Shown here piece by piece: positions 10,959-20,001 of a DNA stretch of 64,000 bases. This stretch comes from a virus. The notes under the pieces are model-generated. The model did no database searches, was not told the origin of the DNA, and was given only the letters and a program-made list of their open reading frames with translations. Position numbers and translations under genes: made by a program. Positions within the stretch are counted from its first letter, which is position 1. Each line of letters starts with the position of its first letter. The stretch covers positions 20,644 to 84,643 of the IMG/VR virus record IMGVR_UViG_3300025668_000745; one strand, written 5' to 3'.

Positions 10959-12977
10959 ATGGCAATAATAATTTATCATACTGACGGTACAAGATCGTTA
11001 ACCATTACTGACAATACTGTTAATAATGAAACAAGTTTAGATTTACCCGGCAGAGGGTATACTGGTTATGGCACCAAGGTTAATGAAAACTTATTACACT
11101 TATTAGAAAACTTTGCTAATACTTCTGAGCCCAGCGGTCCGGTTATAGGACAACTTTGGTACGACACAGGCGCAGCAGGCGGCTTAAAAGTGTTTAACGG
11201 TTCGTCATTTTTAGATGCTGGCGGATTAAAGTCTGGAGCAATTAGACCTGCTGATGCTAAAAGTGCTCCTGGAGATTTATGGGTTGATACAACTAATGCA
11301 CAATTATATTTGTGGAACGGAACTAAATGGATATTAATTGGTCCTGAATATTCCGATGGATTAATTACTGGAGCAAAGCCAGATACAATTACTGATATTA
11401 GTAATTTAGAAAAAACAGTTTTATTTTTATATGTAGCTGGACAACCGCTTGCTGTATTATCAACTGAAGATTTTACTCCAAAAACAGCGTTATCTGGTTA
11501 TACTCAAATAAAATCAGGATTAAATATTTCATCTAACGTAGTAATGAACGGAATTGCTGAAAAGGCAAATAGTTTATTAGTTGACGGAACAAGTGTTGCT
11601 GGTAATCAGTTTTTAAGAAAAGATACTGCTAATATAACAAACGAATCACTAACAGTTCGAAATAACCAAGGTATTTCTGTAGGACTTGATAGTTCTATGA
11701 GATTAGAAGTTGGCGGAGTTACAGGTACAATCAAACACCCTTCGGCTAATAGTAATATTAACCTTTCAGTTACTACATCACAAGGTTTGGCAAAAAATGT
11801 TTTAAGAGTTAGCGGAAGCGAAAAAGTTGGTATTAATAGAAACCCTGATGTTGCATTACATGTAGCGGGTAACATACAGACTAATTTAGGTAATGCTGGT
11901 GAAAACGGCGATTTAATTATTGCTGGAGATGCTAACATAGGAGAAAACTTAGATGTTTCTGGAACATCGTTATTTGACGGTCTTGCTACATTTGGTACAG
12001 CAACAGCTACTAACTCTTTTTCAACTAACACATTATTACCAATATCAGAAGATTCAAATATTGGTGCAGCAAATAATAGATGGAATACAGTATATGCACA
12101 AACAGTAAGAGCTGATACTATTGAAGGACAGTTTTCTGGTTCGGCAAGTACAGCAGGTAGATGGTCAAGTCCTATATCATTACAGTTTGGTGGCGGCAAT
12201 AGTGACATTACAAGCTCCCCTATTGAAATTGATGGATCTGATAATGTTGTAATTAGTGCAAGTGTTTCAAGTAGTTTTATTGTAAACAAAAGTACAGTTA
12301 GTGATGCGGCTGTAGACGATTTATTATTAATACAGCGAGGCGGTCAATTATTTAAATTAGCATATAGATCGATACAAGATGCATTACCTACTATTCCGGT
12401 CGGCACTATTATGCCGTATGGTGGCCCGACAGCACCTGTTGGATACCATTTATGTGACGGAAGTCAAAAAATTATATCAGAATTTGAAGATTTATACGAA
12501 GTTATAGGTTATAATTATGGATCTATTAATAGTGTTTCAGCAGGTAGTTTTAAACTACCCGACCTTAGAGGTAGAGTACCGTTAGGAGTTGATAACATGG
12601 GCGGATCAAGCGCAAATAGAACACTTGACACTTCAGCAGACACACTTGGATTATCAAACGACGGTAAATCAAGTGAATTACTAATTCAACAAAGAAATTT
12701 ACCTGAACACCAGCATACTTTTGAATCTTTTCCTGAAGGTAGCAATGTTGCAGTAGATACATTTTATGCACTAAACGATAGTGTATCTGATACTACTGCT
12801 GTAGGTGTTAGTAATGACTTAGGCGTACAAAAAGACCCAGGAGGTACTACGTCTGCTATAGATAGAACAGGTAAAATTTATAGACAAAATATTAACGAAC
12901 CAGTAAATGAAGCAGTCAATATTATGCCTCCGTATCAAACATTTAATTATATTATCTATCACGGAGTGCTATCATGA
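10959..12977 (+). CDS. Tail-fibre protein with C-terminal phage tail collar domain, 672 aa
   Basis: A strong site (gaggag) precedes the ATG. Residues 1-80 form a head module with the pattern YTGYGTKVNEN..LLENFANT...GQLWYDT that recurs in the next two genes. It is followed by a second shared unit (LEKTVLFLYVAG). The middle is a fibrous repeat region with fibre-shaft phrases such as NRWNTVYAQTVRADTIEG. The C-terminal 190 residues match the phage tail collar family (PF07484 type): PVGTIMPYGG..APVGYHLCDG, KLPDLRGRVPLG and the final PPYQTFNYII. The role is probably host recognition. It overlaps the next gene by 4 bp (ATGA). Confidence 0.85.
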   Translation: MAIIIYHTDGTRSLTITDNTVNNETSLDLPGRGYTGYGTKVNENLLHLLENFANTSEPSGPVIGQLWYDTGAAGGLKVFNGSSFLDAGGLKSGAIRPADAKSAPGDLWVDTTNAQLYLWNGTKWILIGPEYSDGLITGAKPDTITDISNLEKTVLFLYVAGQPLAVLSTEDFTPKTALSGYTQIKSGLNISSNVVMNGIAEKANSLLVDGTSVAGNQFLRKDTANITNESLTVRNNQGISVGLDSSMRLEVGGVTGTIKHPSANSNINLSVTTSQGLAKNVLRVSGSEKVGINRNPDVALHVAGNIQTNLGNAGENGDLIIAGDANIGENLDVSGTSLFDGLATFGTATATNSFSTNTLLPISEDSNIGAANNRWNTVYAQTVRADTIEGQFSGSASTAGRWSSPISLQFGGGNSDITSSPIEIDGSDNVVISASVSSSFIVNKSTVSDAAVDDLLLIQRGGQLFKLAYRSIQDALPTIPVGTIMPYGGPTAPVGYHLCDGSQKIISEFEDLYEVIGYNYGSINSVSAGSFKLPDLRGRVPLGVDNMGGSSANRTLDTSADTLGLSNDGKSSELLIQQRNLPEHQHTFESFPEGSNVAVDTFYALNDSVSDTTAVGVSNDLGVQKDPGGTTSAIDRTGKIYRQNINEPVNEAVNIMPPYQTFNYIIYHGVLS

Positions 12978-14695
12978 GCTATATTATTAACACTACAAAC
13001 GGTTCTATTTTAACTACATTGGTAGACGGTACACGGGACATATCTACTACAAGTATAAGTTTAATAGGAAAAAATTATACAGGTTTTGGAGAAAGCATAA
13101 ATGAAAATTTTGTTAATATACTCGAAAACTTTGCTAACACATCGGCACCGAGTGCTCCATTAGCTGGACAACTTTGGTGGGACACAAGTGAATCTCGATT
13201 AAAAGTTTACGACGGAACAACAAAAAGTTGGAGAACAAGTGGTGGACCTATATTATCTTCAGAAGAACCAATTATGGTTGCTGGCGATTTATGGATAGAT
13301 ACTTTCAATAGACAAATTTATTTTAAAGACTCTGCTGGATTAGATCCAGTATTAGTTGGACCAAGTTATAAAAACAGCCAAGGCAAAACTGGATTATTTT
13401 CAGAAGATATAATCAACGATGCTGGCTTAGAAAAAACAGTAAGTTCGTTATATGTAGCTGGATTAAAAATTGCAATTGTTTCAAAAGAAACAATTACTCC
13501 AAATGGTGTAATTGTAGGACTTACTGGAGATATTAAACCTGGTATAAATTATTTAAATGTAACTGGAGAAACTAATCCTAAACTAATCGGTACAGCAACA
13601 AATGCAGAAAGTATAGGCGGCGTTAATATAAGTAATTTATTAAGAGGCGACTCTAATGACCAAACAGTTGGTACTTTGCGTATAAAAAATGATGGAGGGT
13701 TATCGATAGGTAATGCTCAACCATATCATCAAATACTTATAAATGGTACACGAGATACAATTTTTAAAAATAGTAGTAGTGGTTCAAAGATATCATTTGA
13801 ACTACGTAATGCACAAGCACAAAGTGAAACAGCTATTGATATTAACCCTTCAGCAAGACAGATTAAATTTTATCCTGTTACAGGAGATGCAGATGTAAAT
13901 GTAAATGGTGATCTTACAGTAGAAGGCGATCTTACAGTTAACGGTTCAACTACAACAGTAAACTCAACAGAGCTATCAGTAGACGACAAAAATATCGAGT
14001 TAGCAGCTACCGATAGTCCGTCAGATGCTATAGCAGCAGGCGGCGGTATTATACTTAAAGGTAGTTCAGACCATAGCATTATTTGGAACTTAGATATTCC
14101 AAACGGTGATTACTGGACAGTTAACGATCATTTAAATCTTACAACAGGAAAGGCATTTAAAATTAACAATACAAGTATTTTAGATGCAGTTAGATTACAT
14201 AACTCTGTTACAGAGAGTAATTTACAAACACTGGGAGATTTAAATAATCTTCAAATTAATAACGGTCCGTTTATGAGCGGAAACAATATTAGTACAACAG
14301 CGTCACTTACATTTGACGTAGACGGTATTGTTACGTTTACAAATAATACAGCTGATATTAATATTAGAGGTATAGCAAACCCTGCGGCTAATAATGACGT
14401 TGCAAACAAAGCATATGTTGATCTTAAAACACGAGATACAAAGGTATCATTATCCTTTGATGCAACAAACTATAACGTAGGGCCTTACGCAAAATACGAT
14501 CAATCAATTACACAAACTTGGTTACAACAGATTGCACCAGCATCTGACAGAAACGCAACAACTACAGCGGCACTTCATTGCATCTTTTACTTACCTGGCG
14601 GTATAGAAAGAGAAGTAAGAAGATATGTAGTATCAATCATTAACAATGCAAAAACGTGGGATTTTCAAGGTGTTGAAAATATATCACAGCCATAA
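12974..14695 (+). CDS. Tail-fibre protein, 573 aa, paralogous head to its neighbours
   Basis: The start overlaps the previous stop (ATGA), so translation is probably coupled. The head module is shared: NYTGFGESINENFVNILENF, then SAPLAGQLWWDT. The second unit (LEKTVSSLYVAG) follows near residue 155. The central shaft has GDLTVEGDLTVNG followed by TTTVNSTELSVDDKNIEL near 315-345, a motif common in T4-like marine phage fibres. There is no collar domain; the C-terminus is a different about 90-residue globular region that could bind receptor or another fibre subunit. Confidence 0.8.
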   Translation: MSYIINTTNGSILTTLVDGTRDISTTSISLIGKNYTGFGESINENFVNILENFANTSAPSAPLAGQLWWDTSESRLKVYDGTTKSWRTSGGPILSSEEPIMVAGDLWIDTFNRQIYFKDSAGLDPVLVGPSYKNSQGKTGLFSEDIINDAGLEKTVSSLYVAGLKIAIVSKETITPNGVIVGLTGDIKPGINYLNVTGETNPKLIGTATNAESIGGVNISNLLRGDSNDQTVGTLRIKNDGGLSIGNAQPYHQILINGTRDTIFKNSSSGSKISFELRNAQAQSETAIDINPSARQIKFYPVTGDADVNVNGDLTVEGDLTVNGSTTTVNSTELSVDDKNIELAATDSPSDAIAAGGGIILKGSSDHSIIWNLDIPNGDYWTVNDHLNLTTGKAFKINNTSILDAVRLHNSVTESNLQTLGDLNNLQINNGPFMSGNNISTTASLTFDVDGIVTFTNNTADINIRGIANPAANNDVANKAYVDLKTRDTKVSLSFDATNYNVGPYAKYDQSITQTWLQQIAPASDRNATTTAALHCIFYLPGGIEREVRRYVVSIINNAKTWDFQGVENISQP

Positions 14696-14717
14696 ATATT
14701 ATATTGGCATAAATACG
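14691..14717 (+). promoter_or_regulatory. Paired late-promoter-like boxes CATAAATA and CATAAATAC
   Basis: Two ATAAATA-type boxes lie at 14691-14698 and 14708-14716, in the short gap before the third fibre gene. The second is about 20 bases from the ATG, which has an agggg ribosome site. T4-type late promoters have this core. I see no sigma-70 -35 element here. Confidence 0.5.
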
Positions 14718-14736
14718 TTATACATAGGGGTCAACA

Positions 14737-16290
14737 ATGGCATATAGCATACAAAAAACAAGTGGTCAAACGTTATCTACAATTGCTGACGGCACAGTAG
14801 ATAATACAACTGACTTAAAACTAATAGGTAAAAACTTTGCAGGGTACGGCGAAATACAAAACGAAAACTTTGTATTTTTATTAGAAAACTTTGCAAGTGC
14901 GCAACAACCACCACGTCCGATAGCAGGGCAAGTTTGGTTTGATAGCGGAGAGAATAAACTTAAATTTTACGACGGAAGTGCGTGGAAAACTACTGGTGGA
15001 ACCACAAGTACTACTTCACAACCTGTAAATTTATCAGAAGGTGATCTTTGGTTTGATAACGTAAATCAAAAATTATACATTTATAACGGCGCTGACTTTT
15101 CATTCATTGGACCCCAGGATGCAGGTGACGGCTTAACACAAATGCAAAGTAGAGAAATAATTGCTACAGATAATACATCTAAGGCAGTTGTTGTTGCTAC
15201 TATAGAAGATGAAGAAATTGCAATTTTTAGTAATTCTAATTTTACTATTAAAGATACAGGAACACAATTTGCTGATTTTGCAGGATTTGTTGACAATAAC
15301 AGAACAATCAAAAAAGGTATTACATTAAAAGGTAATGACGAAAATGGTGTTAACACTGAAACATTCTTTTACGGCACAGCTACTAATGCAACTAAGTTAG
15401 GTGGATTTAGTGCAGCTAATTATGTAAGATCAGATCAAGCAAACTTTTCCGGCACAGTAGTTAACTTTGATGATAACGGTATTAATATTGGTAATGATCA
15501 AGATATGTCTATTGTTATAGATGGTAGCGGCGGCAATGAAGGTCATCTAAAAATGAACCAACAGTTGTTAAAGTTTAGTACTTATAACGGTGCATCATAT
15601 GATGAAGTATTTAAAATTAACGGCTCGCAAATATTGCCAGGCGGCACACCAGTAAACCAAGTTAGTGCAAGATCAATCGGCGATGCAACAAATCAGTTTA
15701 ACGAAGTTCATGCACAATCATTTAAAGGTACATCGGATAGAACAAACGAAATGCGTGTAGGTCTACCTGCAAATAATGAATATATTACAGCAAGCTATAC
15801 ATATGCTGGAGCAGCGGATGCTAATACAGTTGTAGCAAGAGACGACAACGGTAATATTGCTGCTAATGAACTTTACGGCGTATCGAGTCGTGCAAAGTAT
15901 GCTGACTTAGCAGAAATATATAAATCAGAAAACAACGATATTCCTAATGGAACAATTGTTGGTATTACAGGCGGCGCCGGCGATACAGAAATAGGTCCGG
16001 CATTTATAAACGGTGCAAACGCAACTGCTATCGGTGTAATTAGTACAGCGCCAGCATATTTAATGAATGCCGATGCTTCCGGACAAGCAGTTGGATTAAT
16101 AGGTAGAGTTCCAACACTTGTAAAAGGTCCAGCAAAAATGGGAGCTCCGGTGTATGTAAGTAATGATCCAGGTATAGGTACAACAGAACCAGACCCGGAT
16201 GGGCCATTATGTCTTGTAGGATACATATTAGAAGAAGACGCCGGCGTTAGTGAAGCCGCACGATTAGTTGAATGTTTTATTAAGTGCTAA
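14737..16290 (+). CDS. Tail-fibre protein with conserved C-terminal 'AKYADLAEIY' domain, 517 aa
   Basis: The ATG follows agggg. The N-terminal 80 residues carry the same head module as the two preceding proteins (NFAGYGEIQNENFVFLLENF, GQVWFDS). A shaft region follows, with the repeat phrase DATNQFNEVHAQSFKG. The last 150 residues begin with SRAKYADLAEIYKS and continue with G...IGVISTAPAYLMN and LIGRVPTLVKGPAKMGAPVY. This is a conserved C-terminal domain of marine phage fibres, reminiscent of Peptidase_G2-type autocleaving or chaperone domains; I cannot confirm self-cleavage. Host attachment is inferred. Confidence 0.8.
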   Translation: MAYSIQKTSGQTLSTIADGTVDNTTDLKLIGKNFAGYGEIQNENFVFLLENFASAQQPPRPIAGQVWFDSGENKLKFYDGSAWKTTGGTTSTTSQPVNLSEGDLWFDNVNQKLYIYNGADFSFIGPQDAGDGLTQMQSREIIATDNTSKAVVVATIEDEEIAIFSNSNFTIKDTGTQFADFAGFVDNNRTIKKGITLKGNDENGVNTETFFYGTATNATKLGGFSAANYVRSDQANFSGTVVNFDDNGINIGNDQDMSIVIDGSGGNEGHLKMNQQLLKFSTYNGASYDEVFKINGSQILPGGTPVNQVSARSIGDATNQFNEVHAQSFKGTSDRTNEMRVGLPANNEYITASYTYAGAADANTVVARDDNGNIAANELYGVSSRAKYADLAEIYKSENNDIPNGTIVGITGGAGDTEIGPAFINGANATAIGVISTAPAYLMNADASGQAVGLIGRVPTLVKGPAKMGAPVYVSNDPGIGTTEPDPDGPLCLVGYILEEDAGVSEAARLVECFIKC

Positions 16291-16294
16291 ATAG
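16287..16294 (+). promoter_or_regulatory. Weak late-promoter-like box CTAAATAG
   Basis: It spans the stop codon of the third fibre gene, 21 bases before the next ATG. CTAAATA is close to late-promoter cores described for T4-like cyanophages. Support is position and sequence only. Confidence 0.35.
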
Positions 16295-16315
16295 TACGTA
16301 TAACGAGGAAAAGCA

Positions 16316-17368
16316 ATGGCAGTAAATGTTGGAGATTTAATCACTGATACGGATTATAATAATATGCGTACAACAGTAGAATCAGTTTTAGGAGCACCGG
16401 TAGGGACACATGGAAGTCCAACTACTAACTTAGGTTATGGTCAACCTTTAGAAAGTTCAACAGTAGCCAACGGTGCAACTGTTACTGCTGATGATTTAAA
16501 TAAACTTTATCTTGATATATATGCATGTAAATTACACCAAGTAGGTGGCACAGGGTTTACAGTACAAGAAGTTTCTGTTGGTAACATTATTGGTGCAGAC
16601 GCAAGTGGCACTTCGGTATCAAATCTTAATCTAACACAACAGGGCGTTAATGATTTTATAAGCGAGTCTGATCAAGTTTTTACTGATCGTGAAGATAAAG
16701 ATACAGGATATATGCAAGCATTAGCAGCTAATACACGATCACGTACTACAGCTTGGGGATATGGCGGGTTAACAACAATAACACATATTTTTAGTGTAAG
16801 TTTTGGCGGACAAACAAAGTCAGCTGACTCGGGCAATACTCAAGTACTTACAGCAGCCGATCATTATCGAGCATTTTTTAATACTGGCGGAGAAATTCGC
16901 TGGTACGGTAGTCGTTCAGGCGGCGCCGCTCATACTAAAAACACTGACTGGACAAATATGTTTGCTGACTTAGGAACAGTGAAAATAGATCGTGATAGTG
17001 TTACAGTTACTGGTAATACTACAAATACAACAGTATTATCAAAAGGCGGATTTGAATTATCTACAACATATCAAGATATAATAGTTCGAACTGGTGCTAA
17101 TTATTCTGTTAACAATTTAACATTATCAGCCAAAGTTGATAGTAATACTAATCCGACAGTAGTTACACTGCGCTTACAATTAACTGATACAGATGATGAC
17201 TACGGTGGCGCAACTTTTGACGACGGCTATGTAGAACCAGCAGTTGATCCAAGTGTTGACGGTACATTATCAAGTAATACTCAAATATATCTTGCTCAAG
17301 ATAGTAATAATATTATTGAAATAACAGCGCCAACAGTTAATATGAATGTATCTGGAACTGATCTTTAA
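16316..17368 (+). CDS. Probable virion structural protein, 350 aa
   Basis: The ATG follows cgagg. The N-terminus (VGDLITDTDYNNMRTTVESV, then GAPVG and LGYGQPLESS) is of a type seen in structural proteins next to fibre genes in marine T4-like phages. The middle has a compact domain with WGYGGLTTITHIFSVSFGGQ, FFNTGGEIRWYGSRSGG and K..DW..MFADLGTV. The C-terminus is a beta-sandwich-like region of Asp-rich strands. There is no signal peptide or catalytic motif. It is the last gene of the structural block; the accessory promoter begins 7 bp after its stop. Confidence 0.65.
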   Translation: MAVNVGDLITDTDYNNMRTTVESVLGAPVGTHGSPTTNLGYGQPLESSTVANGATVTADDLNKLYLDIYACKLHQVGGTGFTVQEVSVGNIIGADASGTSVSNLNLTQQGVNDFISESDQVFTDREDKDTGYMQALAANTRSRTTAWGYGGLTTITHIFSVSFGGQTKSADSGNTQVLTAADHYRAFFNTGGEIRWYGSRSGGAAHTKNTDWTNMFADLGTVKIDRDSVTVTGNTTNTTVLSKGGFELSTTYQDIIVRTGANYSVNNLTLSAKVDSNTNPTVVTLRLQLTDTDDDYGGATFDDGYVEPAVDPSVDGTLSSNTQIYLAQDSNNIIEITAPTVNMNVSGTDL

Positions 17369-17375
17369 ATTTTAA

Positions 17376-17404
17376 TTGACAAACTGTATTTAAGACTGTA
17401 TACT
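17376..17404 (+). promoter_or_regulatory. Consensus sigma-70-type promoter of the 22-kb accessory operon
   Basis: The -35 is TTGACA (17376-17381), the spacer is exactly 17 bp, and the -10 is TATACT (17399-17404). Transcription would start near 17411, and ggag at 17413-17416 serves the ATG at 17424. It is the only clear promoter before the 24 overlapping genes that run to 39830. Host-type recognition suggests expression earlier than the fibre genes, whose upstream boxes look late. Confidence 0.85.
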
Positions 17405-17423
17405 AACAGTATGGAGTATACGT

Positions 17424-17777
17424 ATGGATAAAAAACTTGAAGCAGCATTAGACTTTACTAATTATTCGCTTACATTAGAAAAACAAAAACTTATAGCAAA
17501 AAACCACTTCAAAAAATCTATTATTTTGAATTACGAAGGCGGTATGTTTACAGTATCGATGGAGTTATTGTCTTATTGTAAATTAATGGAAAAAGATAGC
17601 AACTACGAACAATACATTATTATTGACGATAATGATATCCCAATTGAAATAACAAACTTAGAAGAATTTTATACACAGGCTCGTAGGTTGTATTACAAAC
17701 ACTGTAAACAATATCTAAATGAGTATAAACGTTTAATTGGCAAAAGAGACGTAAAGGGTATTGTATTTGATGAGTAG
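17424..17777 (+). CDS. Conserved small phage protein of unknown function, 117 aa
   Basis: This is the first gene after the promoter, with a ggag site 7 bases before the ATG. An ATG at 17411 stops after six codons and is excluded. The protein is soluble, mixed alpha/beta and Lys/Tyr-rich. It has a pattern (GGMFTVSMELLSYCKLM, IIDDNDIPIEI.NLEEFY, then a long basic helix) that resembles small conserved proteins of marine T4-like phages. I recognise no active site. Its stop lies 8 bp inside the next gene. Confidence 0.6.
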   Translation: MDKKLEAALDFTNYSLTLEKQKLIAKNHFKKSIILNYEGGMFTVSMELLSYCKLMEKDSNYEQYIIIDDNDIPIEITNLEEFYTQARRLYYKHCKQYLNEYKRLIGKRDVKGIVFDE

Positions 17778-18588
17778 CGGAGTATTGTTATTTGCAAGTA
17801 ATAATAAATCAGTTGATTATGTAAAGCAAGCTATTTTCCTTGCTAAACGCATACGCAAGTATATGGACTTGCCCACTTCGATTGTTACGACTGACAAAGA
17901 CTATAACATCGAACCCAGTGTGTTTGATAAGATCGTTTATGTTGATGATACAAAAAAGATTAATAATCGAATATATAATGATGCAGCTAAATCTATTACA
18001 TTAAATTTTAAAAATAATTTACGTCCGTTGGCGTACGATCTTTCACCGTATGATAATACTTTTTTAATGGATACTGATTATATAGTTTCCAGTAATTATT
18101 TAAAAGGTTTTTTGCAACAGTATGAGGATTTTTTAATTTTTAAAGATAGCATTAATATAGGATATGAAGATAATGCTGATACGTTTAAGTACATAGGTAA
18201 AAATAGTATTGACTTTTATTGGGCTACAGTAGTTTATTTTACTAAATCAAATAAGAATAAAGTATTTTTTGACTTATTAAAACATATACAAGAAAATTAT
18301 TATAATTATGCAGTAAATTATAACTTACAAAATACAATGTATAGGAACGATCATGCATTTAGTATTGCAATTCATATAATGAATAATTTTGGACAGTCTA
18401 ATCTTTTCAAAACTTTTCCAACTCCTATAATTTATACTTTAGACAAAGAAGAATTATTAGAAATTAACGATACAGAATTAACATTATTATCTCGAAACTC
18501 AGATAAAATTAATACTGTATTACATAAAACAAAAGACATAGATGTTCATGTAATGAATAAGTTTAGTTTAGAAAAGTTAATATCATGA
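17770..18588 (+). CDS. Glycosyltransferase-like protein (GT-A fold, DXD), 272 aa
   Basis: I chose ATG 17770, which overlaps the previous stop by 8 bp, rather than the TTG three codons upstream. The N-terminus (GVLLFASNNKSVDYVKQA.FLAK) fits a nucleotide-sugar transferase Rossmann-like start. 'YDLSPYDNTFLMDTDYIV' carries a DXD metal site at D101/D103. The next gene is a clear paralogue with the same layout. It probably transfers a sugar from an NDP-sugar; donor and acceptor are unknown. The C-terminal 80 residues are divergent. Confidence 0.7.
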   Translation: MSSGVLLFASNNKSVDYVKQAIFLAKRIRKYMDLPTSIVTTDKDYNIEPSVFDKIVYVDDTKKINNRIYNDAAKSITLNFKNNLRPLAYDLSPYDNTFLMDTDYIVSSNYLKGFLQQYEDFLIFKDSINIGYEDNADTFKYIGKNSIDFYWATVVYFTKSNKNKVFFDLLKHIQENYYNYAVNYNLQNTMYRNDHAFSIAIHIMNNFGQSNLFKTFPTPIIYTLDKEELLEINDTELTLLSRNSDKINTVLHKTKDIDVHVMNKFSLEKLIS

Positions 18589-19439
18589 GTAAGGGTTTTC
18601 TGTTATTTGCTCAAAATAACTCAACAACAGATTATGTGCGACAAGCATATGCATTAGCATGTAGTATAAAAGCTACACAAAAAACTCACTCTAATGTTTG
18701 TTTAATTACTGATAAAAATGTTAGTGACAATTATTCAAAAGTTTTTGATCAAGTTATAGTAATACAGTCTGACGATGCATTAAACAGTGAATGGAAGATT
18801 GAAAATAGATATAAAATTTATGATCTTAGTCCGTATGAAGAAACTATTGTGTTAGATACTGATATGTTAGTATTATCAGATTTGTTAGACTACTGGCAAG
18901 ACTTTTCAACACACGATATTTGCTTTACTACTGATGTAAGAACATTTAGAAATAAACCTATAACAACTGGACTATGGTATTATAGAAAAGCATTTGTAAG
19001 ATTTGAGCTACCTAATACATATGTTGCACTACATTATTTTAAAAAGACAACTCTAACAAAGATGTTTGCAAAATATTTAGAAATTATTAATAAAAATTGG
19101 GAAGTAATATATGGTACATTTACAGGTGGCAATGCTTTTCAAAAATGGGCAAGTATTGATGTTAGTGCTGCATTAGCAATTCGAGTTTTAGATATTGAAA
19201 AGGAAGTTACTCCAAAGAATTCTGTAATTAATTTTACTCATATGAAAGTATACCATCAAGAGTTTGATAATTTGCAAAATAATTGGCAAGATTATATTAC
19301 TGCTTATATGACAGACGAATTAGAACTTTTTATTGGCAACTATAAACAAGGTGGAGTTTTTCATTATATTGAAGATTCGTTCTTAAGCGATAAAATTATA
19401 AAAAAATATGAAAAGTATTTGAATTATGCAGAATTATAA
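18585..19439 (+). CDS. Glycosyltransferase-like protein (GT-A fold, DXD), 284 aa
   Basis: It is a paralogue of the preceding gene: KGFLLFAQNN..TDYVRQAYALA at the N-terminus and YDLSPYEETIVLDTDMLV with DXD at D91/D93. It is better conserved than its neighbour in the region after the DXD (TGLWYYRK, and GTFTGGNAFQKWASIDVSAA near residues 178-202). It overlaps the previous stop by 4 bp. A role in glycosylating a virion or cell-surface component fits the location after the fibre genes but is inference. Confidence 0.72.
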   Translation: MSKGFLLFAQNNSTTDYVRQAYALACSIKATQKTHSNVCLITDKNVSDNYSKVFDQVIVIQSDDALNSEWKIENRYKIYDLSPYEETIVLDTDMLVLSDLLDYWQDFSTHDICFTTDVRTFRNKPITTGLWYYRKAFVRFELPNTYVALHYFKKTTLTKMFAKYLEIINKNWEVIYGTFTGGNAFQKWASIDVSAALAIRVLDIEKEVTPKNSVINFTHMKVYHQEFDNLQNNWQDYITAYMTDELELFIGNYKQGGVFHYIEDSFLSDKIIKKYEKYLNYAEL

Positions 19440-20001
19440 AAAGAGAATTTCCTATCTAAATAAAATTAATAATAAAGTACCTATCTGGTATTGCGAATAT
19501 GATAGCAAGTCTAACGATATTATATGTTTTACAACAATTGATAATAAAACATCTACACGAATTGAAGTTTCACATGACACTGCAATGAAGTTTAATAGTG
19601 GAGAAAAACATTTATATCAATATTTTGTCAATGTTGACAGTAATGCTGTTGAAATTAAACAACAGTTTTTAAAGCCTAAAACAACAAACTTTTTTGAAGT
19701 AATACAACAAACAGATATATGTGATATTATAATACAAAAGGACTACAAAAACAACAAGTGGAAATTTAGTTGTAATAATGTTGAGAACAACATTGACGGA
19801 TCATTACATTTCAGCATTACTCAGAAAGACAACCCAAATTTGCTATATAGAAGTATAACCATTTCTGTAAATGAGATAACTGATAATACTGTAGAAGTTG
19901 ACTTTACAGAACACGATAAAAACACTAAAGACTATAGTGTGTTCACAGTTAAAAAGTTTCAATCGTATACATTAGAGGAAAAACATGCATCAAACACTTA
20001 A
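19426..20001 (+). CDS. Unknown beta-rich protein, 191 aa
   Basis: The start overlaps the previous gene by 14 bp, without a clear ribosome site. The protein is polar, Lys/Asn/Thr-rich and predicted mostly beta strand, with no signal peptide or membrane helix and no catalytic motif I recognise. It sits between two glycosyltransferase-like genes and overlaps the next start by 17 bp, so it is translated within the same operon. An accessory subunit or acceptor for the transferases is possible but unsupported. Confidence 0.45.
   Translation: MQNYKKRISYLNKINNKVPIWYCEYDSKSNDIICFTTIDNKTSTRIEVSHDTAMKFNSGEKHLYQYFVNVDSNAVEIKQQFLKPKTTNFFEVIQQTDICDIIIQKDYKNNKWKFSCNNVENNIDGSLHFSITQKDNPNLLYRSITISVNEITDNTVEVDFTEHDKNTKDYSVFTVKKFQSYTLEEKHASNT

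Noticed and set aside
11606-12289. Long open frame (227 codons) antisense to the collar-domain fibre gene
   Set aside because: It is a shadow of a strongly supported coding frame. It has no ribosome site, no recognisable domain and low-complexity composition.
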